A stretch of 64,000 nt of DNA, from contig NC_017946.1 of NCBI RefSeq assembly GCF_000263735.1, positions 1,157,348-1,221,347 on the forward strand. The letters run 5' to 3'. Made by a program: the position numbers and the translations under genes. This document shows, in pieces, positions 16,713-25,120 of this stretch (the stretch's first letter is position 1; each line of letters starts with the position of its first letter). A model generated the notes under the pieces. That model had not been told where the DNA came from and searched no databases. It saw nothing but the letters and a program-made list of their open reading frames with translations. This stretch comes from Pyrococcus sp. ST04 (GTDB lineage: Archaea; Methanobacteriota_B; Thermococci; Thermococcales; Thermococcaceae).

Positions 16713-18446
16713 ATGTTCCGGTTTGAGATAAAGGCTAGAGACGCAGCAGGTAGAATAGGAAAGCTAGAAGTCAATGGTAAGAAAATAGAAACCCCTGCAA
16801 TAATGCCAGTCGTTAATCCAAAGCAACTGATAGTAGAACCAAAGGAGTTAGAGAAGATGGGTTTCGACATAATAATCACAAACTCATACATAATATACAA
16901 GGATAAAGAACTCAGAGAGAAGGCCATTGAAATGGGAATACATAAACTATTAGATTACAACGGGATTATAGAGGTGGATTCTGGCTCATTTCAGCTAATG
17001 AGGTACGGAAACGTAGATGTTTCTAACAAAGAGATAGTCGAGTTTCAGCATAAAATTGGGGTTGATATAGGAACATTCCTAGACATTCCAACCCCTCCCG
17101 ATGCCCCCAGGGAGAAGGCCGAAAAAGACCTAAAAATAACCCTAGAGAGGGCTAAGGAAGCAGAGGAAATAAAGGAGATTCCAATGAACGCAACAATTCA
17201 AGGCTCAACATACACTGACCTAAGAAGAAAAGCTGCCAGAATATTAAGTGGGATGAACTTTGAAATTCACCCGATAGGGGCAGTAGTTCCTCTTCTAGAA
17301 TCATATAGGTTTAAGGAACTAGTTGATATCGTCATCTCTTCCAAAGTTGGACTGAGACCAGATAGGCCCGTTCATCTTTTTGGAGCAGGTCACCCAATAA
17401 TTTTCGCACTAGCAGTTGCGATGGGGGTAGATTTATTCGACTCAGCGAGCTATGCATTGTATGCAAAGGATGACAGATACATGACCCCTAACGGAACCAA
17501 GAGGCTTGAGGAGCTTGAGTACTTTCCTTGCTCTTGTCCAGTTTGCTCAAGGTATACCCCTCAGGAACTTAGAGAAATGCCAAAAGAAGAGCGAGCCAGA
17601 CTTTTGGCTATCCACAATCTCTGGGTGATCAAGGAGGAAATTAATAGAATTAAGCAGGCAATTAGAGAGGGAGAGCTTTGGAGACTAGTTGATGAAAGAG
17701 CTAGAGCTCATCCTAAGCTCTATGCAGCCTATAAAAGGCTATTAGATCATTATTCCTATCTCGAAGAGTTTGAACCCATAACAAAGAAATCTGCATTTTT
17801 TAAGATAAGTGAAGAAAGCCTAAAGTGGCCTATAGTAAGGAGGGCACAAGAAAGGGCACGGAGAGTGAAGGAGAAGTTCCCTGAGACAATTAAGCATCCA
17901 ATATTTGGAGACATACCGAGATACCTAAGTCTTACTTATCCATTTGCCCAAAGTGAGGGGGAGGAAGACTTTCCAATAGAAAAGCCCACAAATGAAAATG
18001 CCCACCTTTACATCCAAGCCATAGCTGAATATCAGTTTGGGAAGGGCTCTAGCGAGGCATTTAAGGATGTTAAAGTTGAGATATCAAAGACAGGAATGCC
18101 AAGGCAGGTGAAAGTGAATGGAAAAAGAGTAGCCACTGTAAGAGCAGAAGATGGACTTTTAACACTTGGAATTGAGGGAGCAAAGAGGTTACACCAAGTA
18201 CTTCCATATCCTAGAATGAGAGTTGTCGTCAATGACGAAGCTGAACCCTTTGTAAGAAAGGGGAAGGATGTATTTGCTAAATTTGTGACATTCGCTGATC
18301 CCAACATAAGGCCATACGATGAAGTTCTCGTTGTAAACGAAAATGATGAGCTTTTAGGAACTGGACAAGCCTTGCTTTCTGGAAGAGAAATGATAGTTTT
18401 TCAAGTTGGAAGAGCAGTAAAAGTTAGGAAGGGTGTTGGAAAATGA
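16713..18446 (+). CDS. tgtA: archaeosine tRNA-guanine transglycosylase
   Basis: A 577-residue TgtA (583 if read from ATG 16695). It swaps guanine 15 of tRNAs for preQ0, the first tRNA step of archaeosine formation. The catalytic domain has DSGSFQL (Asp as general base or nucleophile), HLFGAGHP, and LFDSASYALYAKDDRYMT. A zinc site includes FPCSCPVC. A C-terminal PUA domain ends the protein (RMRVVVNDEAEPFVRKG to GQALLSGREM). I prefer ATG 16713 because GAGGTGA lies just before it; the upstream ATG has no such site and falls within the candidate sRNA region. Confidence 0.95.
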   Translation: MFRFEIKARDAAGRIGKLEVNGKKIETPAIMPVVNPKQLIVEPKELEKMGFDIIITNSYIIYKDKELREKAIEMGIHKLLDYNGIIEVDSGSFQLMRYGNVDVSNKEIVEFQHKIGVDIGTFLDIPTPPDAPREKAEKDLKITLERAKEAEEIKEIPMNATIQGSTYTDLRRKAARILSGMNFEIHPIGAVVPLLESYRFKELVDIVISSKVGLRPDRPVHLFGAGHPIIFALAVAMGVDLFDSASYALYAKDDRYMTPNGTKRLEELEYFPCSCPVCSRYTPQELREMPKEERARLLAIHNLWVIKEEINRIKQAIREGELWRLVDERARAHPKLYAAYKRLLDHYSYLEEFEPITKKSAFFKISEESLKWPIVRRAQERARRVKEKFPETIKHPIFGDIPRYLSLTYPFAQSEGEEDFPIEKPTNENAHLYIQAIAEYQFGKGSSEAFKDVKVEISKTGMPRQVKVNGKRVATVRAEDGLLTLGIEGAKRLHQVLPYPRMRVVVNDEAEPFVRKGKDVFAKFVTFADPNIRPYDEVLVVNENDELLGTGQALLSGREMIVFQVGRAVKVRKGVGK

Positions 18447-18496
18447 ACCGCAACTGTTTTATCTCCCTGGACTTAGACATCGAGGGGTGAACCGTT

Positions 18497-18796
18497 ATGG
18501 ATCTCAACATTGCTGGGATAACTGGAGATGTTGGTGTTGGCGCAGTTGTTGGTTTTATAGTCGGATACGCCTTAAAGAAATTAATGAAAATAGTTATAGC
18601 CCTTATAGGAGCATACGTGTTGAGCTTATTCTGGCTTCAGCAAAAAGGTGTCATCACAATAAACACTGACGCTCTCTTCAACTTAACAAAACAGGCGACT
18701 ACAGCAACACTAAGCTTGGCAGATAAAGTCATGGGAATACTTCCAGGAAGTGCAGCCTTTGTAGCAGGCTTCTATTTGGGGTTCAAGAAGGGTTAA
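18497..18796 (+). CDS. FUN14-family small membrane protein
   Basis: A 99-residue protein. The pattern GVGAVVGFIVGYALKKLMK, a second hydrophobic segment and the C-terminal AAFVAGFYLGFKKG are those of archaeal FUN14-domain proteins. The function in archaea is unknown. GGGGTG lies seven bases before the ATG. The stop overlaps the 3' end of the opposite phosphodiesterase gene by four bases. Confidence 0.85.
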   Translation: MDLNIAGITGDVGVGAVVGFIVGYALKKLMKIVIALIGAYVLSLFWLQQKGVITINTDALFNLTKQATTATLSLADKVMGILPGSAAFVAGFYLGFKKG

Positions 18797-19902
18797 ATTA
18801 GTGATATACCCTTCATTTCCGCTCTTTTTTGTATTCCAAAGAACTCCAATATAGTTGGGGCAATATCATAAAGGGTAGCTTCGTCCCTCTTAACATCCAA
18901 CCCCCATATTATCAGGGGTACCCTCAAAACCTTCTCGTTCAGAGAGCCATGCATACCCTTAACCCAATAGCTTTTACCCTTTATACCCCTGCATTCTCTA
19001 TGATGGCAGAACCAGTAGCCTTCCTTAGCTGAAACTATTAGATCGCCACTTACAGGAGCATTCAAATGAGGTAAATCCTCCCTAAAAAACACGGCCTTTA
19101 CTCCTGGTGCTCTTCTTAATAAAAGGTATGCATCTTCGCTCTCATTAGGATCTTTTAAATAAACATGAACGCCTCCACCAGAGGAGATCCTCAGAACTTC
19201 AATTCCATGAGACTTTAGGTATTCCCTGAGGTTAACCCATGTGTGAACTTCCTCCTGTCCATGATCTGCAAATATTATGAAGGCATATTCCCTTTTTAAC
19301 CTCTCCCAAAGAGTTCTAATTGCTGAATCGACAGTTTCAACAGCTTTTAGGGCCCCCTTGCTTTCTGGTCCATGATCATGTTGCATTCCATCAACAGATG
19401 CAAAGTGAATGAGAAGCAAATCTGGCTTACACTCTTCATACAGATATAGAGCAGAGTTCAGAACCCAAATATCCTTCTTCCAATCCCTACCATGCTTCCT
19501 ATAAAGCTCGTCTCCAGAGAAAAAGGGAGGAAATATTCTAACATCAACATTGCTGAATGGTGGCATCGTATATCCCGAGACGCTCGCTATTCTAACTCCC
19601 TTCTGTCTTAATAAGTCCTGAATCAATGGTGCTTTTATCACCCTATGCGGGTTAAATGCAACTTCATACTCGTAAAACTTAACTCTCACTCCACTAAGCC
19701 TATCATAATACCCGTTCTCAACAACCCAGTGAATTCTTGGCTCCACACCAGTCATGACTGTTGTATGAACTAAATCCGTAAGAGTGGGAAATATTGAATC
19801 AACAACAAAATAGTGTCCTTCCTCCGCGAGTTCACTCAAGAAGGGCATATGCTTAAGATTGTAAACCCCATTTCCATCGATGCTAATCAGAGCCAGCTTC
19901 AT
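18793..19902 (-). CDS. type I phosphodiesterase/nucleotide pyrophosphatase family
   Basis: A 369-residue alkaline-phosphatase-superfamily enzyme. The metal and nucleophile motifs are ISIDGNGVYN at the N-terminus, FPTLTDLVHTTVMTG (nucleophile Thr), FASVDGMQHDHGPES, and FADHGQEEVH. The C-terminal region HGSLNEKVLRVPLIIWG and DIAPTILEFFGI is shared with phosphonoacetate hydrolases and iPGM-like proteins. There is no signal peptide, so it is probably cytosolic. The substrate is unknown. Its ribosome binding site GGTGG directly follows box D of a C/D sRNA. Confidence 0.88.
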   Translation of the reverse strand: MKLALISIDGNGVYNLKHMPFLSELAEEGHYFVVDSIFPTLTDLVHTTVMTGVEPRIHWVVENGYYDRLSGVRVKFYEYEVAFNPHRVIKAPLIQDLLRQKGVRIASVSGYTMPPFSNVDVRIFPPFFSGDELYRKHGRDWKKDIWVLNSALYLYEECKPDLLLIHFASVDGMQHDHGPESKGALKAVETVDSAIRTLWERLKREYAFIIFADHGQEEVHTWVNLREYLKSHGIEVLRISSGGGVHVYLKDPNESEDAYLLLRRAPGVKAVFFREDLPHLNAPVSGDLIVSAKEGYWFCHHRECRGIKGKSYWVKGMHGSLNEKVLRVPLIIWGLDVKRDEATLYDIAPTILEFFGIQKRAEMKGISLI

Positions 19903-19907
19903 GTTTC

Positions 19908-19964
19908 CACCTCAGCCGGTAGGTGGCTCATCACTCTTCAGCCGGGAGTAGCTCATCATCGACA
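19908..19964 (-). ncRNA. C/D box sRNA in the leader of the phosphodiesterase gene
   Basis: Reading the minus strand: box C GATGATGA (19953-19960), an 11-base guide, D' CTGA (19938-19941), C' GTGATGA (19928-19934), a 12-base guide, and D CTGA (19912-19915). All four boxes are perfect and the spacing is ideal for an archaeal 2'-O-methylation guide. By the N+5 rule the guides would direct methylation in RNAs containing CCGGGAGTAGC (via D') and CCGGTAGGTGGC (via D). The RNA ends at the GGTGG ribosome binding site of the downstream gene. Confidence 0.9.
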
Positions 19965-20001
19965 GGAAAGAATATATTGGGCTACTCTATAAACTTAACC
20001 G

Positions 20002-21015
20002 ATGGGGGCAAGGGAGGCATTACCGAAATACTTTGCAATTTTAGAGGGAGAAGATATACCAAACTTCTTCATTACTCGGAGAATAAAGCTTAATTTTAAT
20101 GAAAACTTAGACTTAGCAGATCTATGGAACATCCATGATGAAGGAATGGATAAGCTTAGAGAGAATGATCTTGACGGAAGTGGGCATAAAAATTTGCTTG
20201 ATCTAAAGGCTGTAATAGCAGATAAAATTCTCGAGAACTGCCATCTTTGTGAGATAAGATGCGGGATAAATAGGAAGAAAAGTATAGGATACTGCAGAGT
20301 TAAGGAAAGCCTCATTGCAAGTGATTTCCTCCACTATGGAGAAGAACCAGAGCTCGTACCATCATACACAGTATTTTTCTCAGGATGCAATTTCAGATGT
20401 GTGTTTTGCCAGAATTGGGATATAAGTCAATTTAGAGTGGGAGTAGAGATTATTCCAGAATATATGGCTCTCAAAATTGAACGTGCATATAGATTCGGAG
20501 CAAAAAATGTTAATTTTGTTGGAGGAGAGCCCACACCTAACTTACCCTTTATCCTACAAACGCTTAGACATGTAAATGTTCCAATCCCAGTTATCTGGAA
20601 CTCAAACATGTATATGAGCACTGAAGCAATGAAACTCTTGGATGGAGTTGTTGATATCTACCTTGGGGACTTCAAGTATGGAAATAACGAATGCGCCAGA
20701 AAATACTCAAAAATTCCAAGATATTGGGAAGTTGTGACTAGAAACTTTCTTCTGGCAAAAAACCATTATAGGGCCGAATTTCTGATCAGGCATCTTGTTA
20801 TGCCGAACCATTTGAAATGTTGCACAAGACCAGTACTCAGATGGATTGCAGAGAATCTTGGAAAAGACGTTAGGATTAATGTAATGTTCCAATACCGACC
20901 AGAATACAAGGCAATGGAATACCCAGAGATAAGCAGAATGCTGACATTGGAAGAGATGGAAGAAGCTGAAAAAATTGTAAAGAATATGGGATTTAAAAAT
21001 GCTTTGGTGGGTTAA
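20002..21015 (+). CDS. radical SAM protein, PflX-like (COG1313-type)
   Basis: A 337-residue radical SAM protein. The cluster motif CNFRCVFC (C-x3-C-x2-C) lies around residues 129-136, and a glycine-rich SAM motif follows (FVGGEPTP). An upstream four-cysteine set, CHLCEIRCG and GYC, could bind another metal. This is the layout of the uncharacterised pyruvate formate-lyase activating-enzyme homologs called PflX. No glycyl radical enzyme gene is nearby. The next gene follows after one base. Confidence 0.85.
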   Translation: MGAREALPKYFAILEGEDIPNFFITRRIKLNFNENLDLADLWNIHDEGMDKLRENDLDGSGHKNLLDLKAVIADKILENCHLCEIRCGINRKKSIGYCRVKESLIASDFLHYGEEPELVPSYTVFFSGCNFRCVFCQNWDISQFRVGVEIIPEYMALKIERAYRFGAKNVNFVGGEPTPNLPFILQTLRHVNVPIPVIWNSNMYMSTEAMKLLDGVVDIYLGDFKYGNNECARKYSKIPRYWEVVTRNFLLAKNHYRAEFLIRHLVMPNHLKCCTRPVLRWIAENLGKDVRINVMFQYRPEYKAMEYPEISRMLTLEEMEEAEKIVKNMGFKNALVG

Positions 21016-21016
21016 A

Positions 21017-21358
21017 ATGCTAAGAAACGTCACAAAAGGGAAGATTTGGAAAGGAGAAGTAAAGTTTGCCGATACATTTGTAAAAAGATTTCTCGGTCTA
21101 ATGTTCAGGAAACCAAAGTATGCTCTAATCTTTATTCTACCGACGGAGACAAGAATCAATGCTTCAATTCATGGCTTTTTTATGAGGGAATCAATCGATG
21201 TTATATTTTTAAACTCTTCTAAGGCTGTAGTAGACTTTACAGTGCTAAAGCCTTGGAGGATTTACATCCCCAAGAGTCCCTCAAAATACGTAATAGAAGG
21301 ACCTAGAGGGCTCAAAGAAGACCTTGACATTCAAATTGGAGATATAATTGAATGGTAG
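21017..21358 (+). CDS. DUF192-family protein
   Basis: A 113-residue protein. The conserved DUF192 motifs are RFLGLMFRK, IFILPTETRINASIHGFFMRE, IDVIFLN and a closing GPRGLKEDLDIQIGD. The fold is a small beta barrel; the function is unknown. I chose ATG 21017, six bases after GGTGGG; an upstream TTG would overlap the previous gene. Probably cotranscribed with the radical SAM gene. Confidence 0.85.
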   Translation: MLRNVTKGKIWKGEVKFADTFVKRFLGLMFRKPKYALIFILPTETRINASIHGFFMRESIDVIFLNSSKAVVDFTVLKPWRIYIPKSPSKYVIEGPRGLKEDLDIQIGDIIEW

Positions 21359-21366
21359 ATAATTAT

Positions 21367-21382
21367 GTAATTACTTAATTAC
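21367..21382. promoter_or_regulatory. inverted repeat GTAATTA-CT-TAATTAC upstream of lhr
   Basis: A perfect 7-2-7 inverted repeat lies just after the DUF192 stop and about 85 bases before the lhr start. Its AT-rich nature means chance is possible. The lhr TATA-like TTTAAAAATTT lies further down (about 21436-21446), so the repeat would be upstream of the promoter. Confidence 0.25.
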
Positions 21383-21466
21383 CTTTTTAATTAGCGAAAA
21401 TCACACCTTTTATATTTGTATATCAAACCAAATAGTTTAAAAATTTGAATCATCCATGCTAAGGTG

Positions 21467-24058
21467 ATGGAAAGGATTAGATGGGCTGAGAGGGAGTATA
21501 GTGACGAAGAAATATATGAGATTTTAGATCCGTTGGTTAGAGCGTGGTTTAAGAGAAAGTTTAAATCGTTTACACCTCCTCAAAAGTATGCAGTCGTTGA
21601 AATCCATAAAGGGGAAAATGTTCTCATTTCTTCACCAACAGGATCTGGAAAAACTCTCTCGGCATTTTTATCAATAATAAGCGAGCTAATTTCACTAGGA
21701 AGAAAGGGGAAGTTGGAAGATAAAATATACTGCATCTACATATCCCCACTCAGAGCACTCAATAACGACATAAGGAGAAATCTAGAAGAACCACTTGAGG
21801 AGATCAAGAAACTTGCTAAGGAAACTGGAGAGGAATTGCCAGAGATAAGAGTTGCAGTAAGAACAAGCGATACCAGTAGCTATGAAAAAAGCAAAATGAT
21901 AAAAAAGCCTCCCCATATTTTAATCACAACGCCAGAAAGTCTTGCAATAGCTCTAAATGCACCAAAGTTTAGAGAAAAGCTAAGAGACGTCAGTTGGGTC
22001 ATCGTTGACGAAGTTCACGCACTTGCTGAAAACAAGAGAGGATCCCATCTGGCTCTGACTTTAGAGAGGCTTAGAGAACTAACAGGAAGAGAGTTCGTAA
22101 GGATTGGACTAAGCGCCACAATCCATCCACTGGAAGAAGTTGCGAAGTTTGTATTCGGATTTGATGAAGAAGGAAAACCAAGGCCAGGTGTTATTGTCGA
22201 TGTCAGCTTTGCTAAAAAGACAAAAATAACAGTTGAAAGCGTCGTTGAAGATTTAATATACACACCAGCAAATGTCCTAAGTGAGGCTCTCTACAGGAGG
22301 ATAGGGGAGCTAGTTCGCAACAGAAAGACAACACTAATATTTACAAATACAAGGAGCGGTGCTGAGAGGGTAGCGTATCACCTTAAGAAAATGTTCCCGG
22401 AGTGGGAGGATAAGATAGAGACACATCACTCATCGTTATCCAGGGAGGTTAGACTTGAGGTCGAAGAAAGGCTGAAGAAGGGAGAACTAAAGATAATAGT
22501 CAGCTCAACAAGTCTAGAGCTCGGGATTGATATAGGAAGCATAGATTTAGTGATCTTAATAGGTTCTCCAAAAAGTGTCAATAGGGCCCTACAGAGAATT
22601 GGAAGAGCAGGACACAGACTACACGAGGTAAGTGAAGGTGTAATTCTTGCCCTAGACAGAGATGATCTCGTTGAAGTCACAGTTCTTGCTCATAATGCAA
22701 GAAATAGGAAACTTGACAGGGTAAAGATACCAAAAAACCCGCTAGATGTTTTAGTTCAGCATGTTTTGGGAATGGCTTTGGAGAGGGTTTGGGATGTAAA
22801 AGAGGCTTATAAGGTGGTTAGAAGGGCGTACCCTTTCAGAGATTTGCCATTTGAAGACTTTATGAACGTGCTTAGATATCTTGCCGGCGAATATGTGGGG
22901 TTAGAGGAGAGAAAGGTGTATGCAAAAATATGGCTTGAAGAGGGTAAATTTGGTAAGAGAGGAAAAATGACAAGAGCAATTTATTATATGAACACAGGAA
23001 CAATACCAGATGAAGCCAAAATTGACGTGTTCACAGTTGACAAAAAGTATATTGGCACTGTAGAAGAAGAGTTCGCAGAGCATTTAATGCCAGGAGATAT
23101 TTTCGTCCTTGCAGGGAGAACATATGAATTTGTAAAGAGCAGAGGAAACAGAATATATGTAATTCCAAGAGAAGGGGCCAAGCCAACGATTCCCTCCTGG
23201 TTCTCAGAAATGTTGCCATTAAGTTTTGATTTAGCACTTGATATCCAAAAGTTCAGGGGAGAGTTAAAGAAAATTCTCAATAGCAAGAGAGCAAAGAGAT
23301 TTTTGATGCAAAAATACGGAATCGACGAAATAACGGTAAAGGCAATAATTTCATATTTTAGAGAGCAGGAGAAATACTCAACTATTCCAGATGATGAAAC
23401 TGTCCTCGTTGAAATAGTTAGAGAAGGAAACACAGTAAAATACTTCTTCCACACCCTTATTGGAAGGAGAGCTAACGATGCCCTAAGTAGGGCTTTTGCA
23501 TACCTTATAAGTAGAAAAAAACGGTGTAACGTAGGGGTCGCGATTACTGACAATGGCTTTATGCTCAAAGTTCCTTCCGATAAAGCCTTAACGAAAGAGG
23601 ATATACTGGAACTTTTCAACATCGAAAACTTTAGAGAAACTTTAAGAAATGCTCTAGACAACACGGAGCTCCTTAAGAGGAGATTTAGACATGTAGCAAA
23701 TAGGGGGCTACTTGTCTTAAGAAGATACATGGGAAGGGAGAAAAGCCTAAGCAAACAGCAAATGAACGCCCAAACTCTGTTGAATTTCCTGAAAAGGAAT
23801 TATCCCGACTTTCCACTTTTAAAAGAAGTGTACAGGGAGATAATGGAGGATAAGATGGATGTTGAAAGTGCAGAACTATTCCTCTCATGGGTCAGAGAAG
23901 GTAAGGTTAAGATAATCATTGAAGAACATAGCTATCCAAGCCCATTCGCATTCAATCTCGAAGTCGTTGGAGCGAGTGACGTAGTTTTGATGGAAGACAG
24001 AAGAGAGCTTATAAAGGAACTACACAGAAAGATCATGGCAATAATAAAGGCAACGTAA
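21467..24058 (+). CDS. lhr: Lhr-type ATP-dependent DNA/RNA helicase
   Basis: An 863-residue superfamily 2 helicase. Motifs in order: PPQKYAV (Q), SSPTGSGKT (I), TTPESLA, VDEVHALAENKRGSHL (II, DEVH), SATIHP (III), FTNTRSGAE (IV), SSTSLELGIDIG (V), and QRIGRAGHR (VI). The winged-helix and beta-sandwich regions after the motor make up the Lhr core, and the length fits archaeal Lhr rather than Hel308 (about 720). Lhr proteins unwind forked DNA and RNA-DNA hybrids. The ATG sits about 25 bases after a TATA box, so the mRNA is probably leaderless; a GTG one codon upstream is less likely. Confidence 0.93.
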   Translation: MERIRWAEREYSDEEIYEILDPLVRAWFKRKFKSFTPPQKYAVVEIHKGENVLISSPTGSGKTLSAFLSIISELISLGRKGKLEDKIYCIYISPLRALNNDIRRNLEEPLEEIKKLAKETGEELPEIRVAVRTSDTSSYEKSKMIKKPPHILITTPESLAIALNAPKFREKLRDVSWVIVDEVHALAENKRGSHLALTLERLRELTGREFVRIGLSATIHPLEEVAKFVFGFDEEGKPRPGVIVDVSFAKKTKITVESVVEDLIYTPANVLSEALYRRIGELVRNRKTTLIFTNTRSGAERVAYHLKKMFPEWEDKIETHHSSLSREVRLEVEERLKKGELKIIVSSTSLELGIDIGSIDLVILIGSPKSVNRALQRIGRAGHRLHEVSEGVILALDRDDLVEVTVLAHNARNRKLDRVKIPKNPLDVLVQHVLGMALERVWDVKEAYKVVRRAYPFRDLPFEDFMNVLRYLAGEYVGLEERKVYAKIWLEEGKFGKRGKMTRAIYYMNTGTIPDEAKIDVFTVDKKYIGTVEEEFAEHLMPGDIFVLAGRTYEFVKSRGNRIYVIPREGAKPTIPSWFSEMLPLSFDLALDIQKFRGELKKILNSKRAKRFLMQKYGIDEITVKAIISYFREQEKYSTIPDDETVLVEIVREGNTVKYFFHTLIGRRANDALSRAFAYLISRKKRCNVGVAITDNGFMLKVPSDKALTKEDILELFNIENFRETLRNALDNTELLKRRFRHVANRGLLVLRRYMGREKSLSKQQMNAQTLLNFLKRNYPDFPLLKEVYREIMEDKMDVESAELFLSWVREGKVKIIIEEHSYPSPFAFNLEVVGASDVVLMEDRRELIKELHRKIMAIIKAT

Positions 24059-24107
24059 CCTTCTCACCTTAAAAAGGGTTTCCAGCACGCAAAATGTTAT
24101 GAAAAAG

Positions 24108-24165
24108 TGTCCCCTCCCCGACCGCCCCCCGTTCACTTCTCGCGGGGGTGTGAGAGGGGAGGGGC
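24108..24165 (-). ncRNA. candidate H/ACA guide RNA (single hairpin with K-loop)
   Basis: A strongly GC-rich hairpin in AT-rich surroundings. On the minus strand CCCCTCCCC (24164-24156) pairs with GGGGAGGGG (24119-24111), giving a 9-bp lower stem. The stem is followed at once by an ACA box (24110-24108). An internal loop (TCTCACA on the 5' side, GCGGTC on the 3' side) would be the pseudouridylation pocket. The upper stem is CCCCCG/CGGGGG. The apical loop CGAGAAGTGAA contains the GA and UGA elements of an L7Ae K-loop. All these are hallmarks of Pyrococcus H/ACA RNAs. The likely target has the form GACCGC-UN-TGTGAGA. Confidence 0.8.
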
Positions 24166-24196
24166 GTTGATATAGTTGGCATTTGAATTTTAAAAC

Positions 24197-24628
24197 CTAT
24201 CTGCCAAACAACCTCTCATGTTCCCTCTTTATACATCTGTGAGCAACAGCGATTAAACCTGCATCTTTAGCTTTTCTAAATGCTTCTCTATTGTAGGTGT
24301 TGAATTGAAACCAGACAACTTTGGCCCCTTTCTTTATTGCCTGCTCAACGTACTCCATAGTGAGCTCCGGCCTGACAAACAAATCTACGATCTCAACATC
24401 ATCCGGAATATCGAGCACACTTGGATAGCACTTTCTCCCAAGAACTTCATTATATTTTGGGTTTACAGGATAGACTTCATACCCATGCTCTAGAAGATAC
24501 CTCATAACGTCATTTGAATCTCTTTCGGGTTTTGGAGAGGCACCAACAAGTGCTATCTTCTTATATTTGGTTAGGATTTCCCTAATATCATCGTCACTTA
24601 ACCTATCAACGGGCATTATCCTTACCAT
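24197..24628 (-). CDS. CoA-binding (Rossmann) domain protein
   Basis: A 143-residue single-domain protein of the YccU/PH1109-like CoA-binding family. The Rossmann motif is IALVGASPKPERDSNDVMRYL, and the loop VYPVNPKYNEVLGRKCYPS follows. The C-terminal half holds FQFNTYNREAF. Such proteins bind coenzyme A by themselves and resemble the N-terminal domain of ADP-forming acyl-CoA synthetases. A second ATG at codon 5 is a possible start. Confidence 0.88.
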   Translation of the reverse strand: MVRIMPVDRLSDDDIREILTKYKKIALVGASPKPERDSNDVMRYLLEHGYEVYPVNPKYNEVLGRKCYPSVLDIPDDVEIVDLFVRPELTMEYVEQAIKKGAKVVWFQFNTYNREAFRKAKDAGLIAVAHRCIKREHERLFGR

Positions 24629-24661
24629 TTGGCAACACCCTTTTCTACTCTACTTTGATCC

Positions 24662-25120
24662 TTAAGAAGCTTTAACATATCCGATTATTAGATACTGTAT
24701 TAGTTTCGAAACGTTCATTAGAATCAAGAATATGAGAAGTAAAACAGCAGTTGCAGTCCAAAATGAAGACCTTTTTATAAAGCTTAACATTGAGTACAAG
24801 AGAAACGCTGTGATTAAAGCCATTATGAGATGTATACCTTCTTCCGCCTTTTTACTATAGATAAGTCTCCAAAGCCCACGTGCATCTTTAACCCAATAAA
24901 CTTCTCCAATATAAGCACAATCCTCGGACAATAGTATTTTTCCTTCGCATTTAATGAGACATAATTCCTTTCTGAACTCCAGAAAAGGTTCTATCTTGAG
25001 GTAAATATCATATTCATCCCCACTTATTTGAACATAGCTTCCCTTGACTAATTCCCCACAAGGCTCATTTATATCTAGTACTTTTACAAGGTATTTCCCC
25101 CTAAACATCATTCCAGACAC
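24662..25120 (-). CDS. unrecognised protein with C-terminal membrane helices
   Basis: I do not recognise this family. Up to 152 residues: the first 90 form a beta-rich soluble region (GKYLVKVLDINEPCGELVKGSYVQI, six cysteines over the whole chain), and residues about 93-150 contain two or three hydrophobic helices. The start is uncertain: a GTG at 25120 gives the 152-residue form, and in-frame ATGs occur at 25111 and 25108. It overlaps the 3' end of the upstream primase-like gene by about 20 bases, so the two are likely cotranscribed. Confidence 0.6.
   Translation of the reverse strand: MSGMMFRGKYLVKVLDINEPCGELVKGSYVQISGDEYDIYLKIEPFLEFRKELCLIKCEGKILLSEDCAYIGEVYWVKDARGLWRLIYSKKAEEGIHLIMALITAFLLYSMLSFIKRSSFWTATAVLLLIFLILMNVSKLIQYLIIGYVKAS

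Noticed and set aside
24111-24164. Hairpin after lhr as an intrinsic terminator
   Set aside because: No T run follows the stem on the plus strand, archaea do not need hairpins for termination, and the ACA box and K-loop on the minus strand explain it better.
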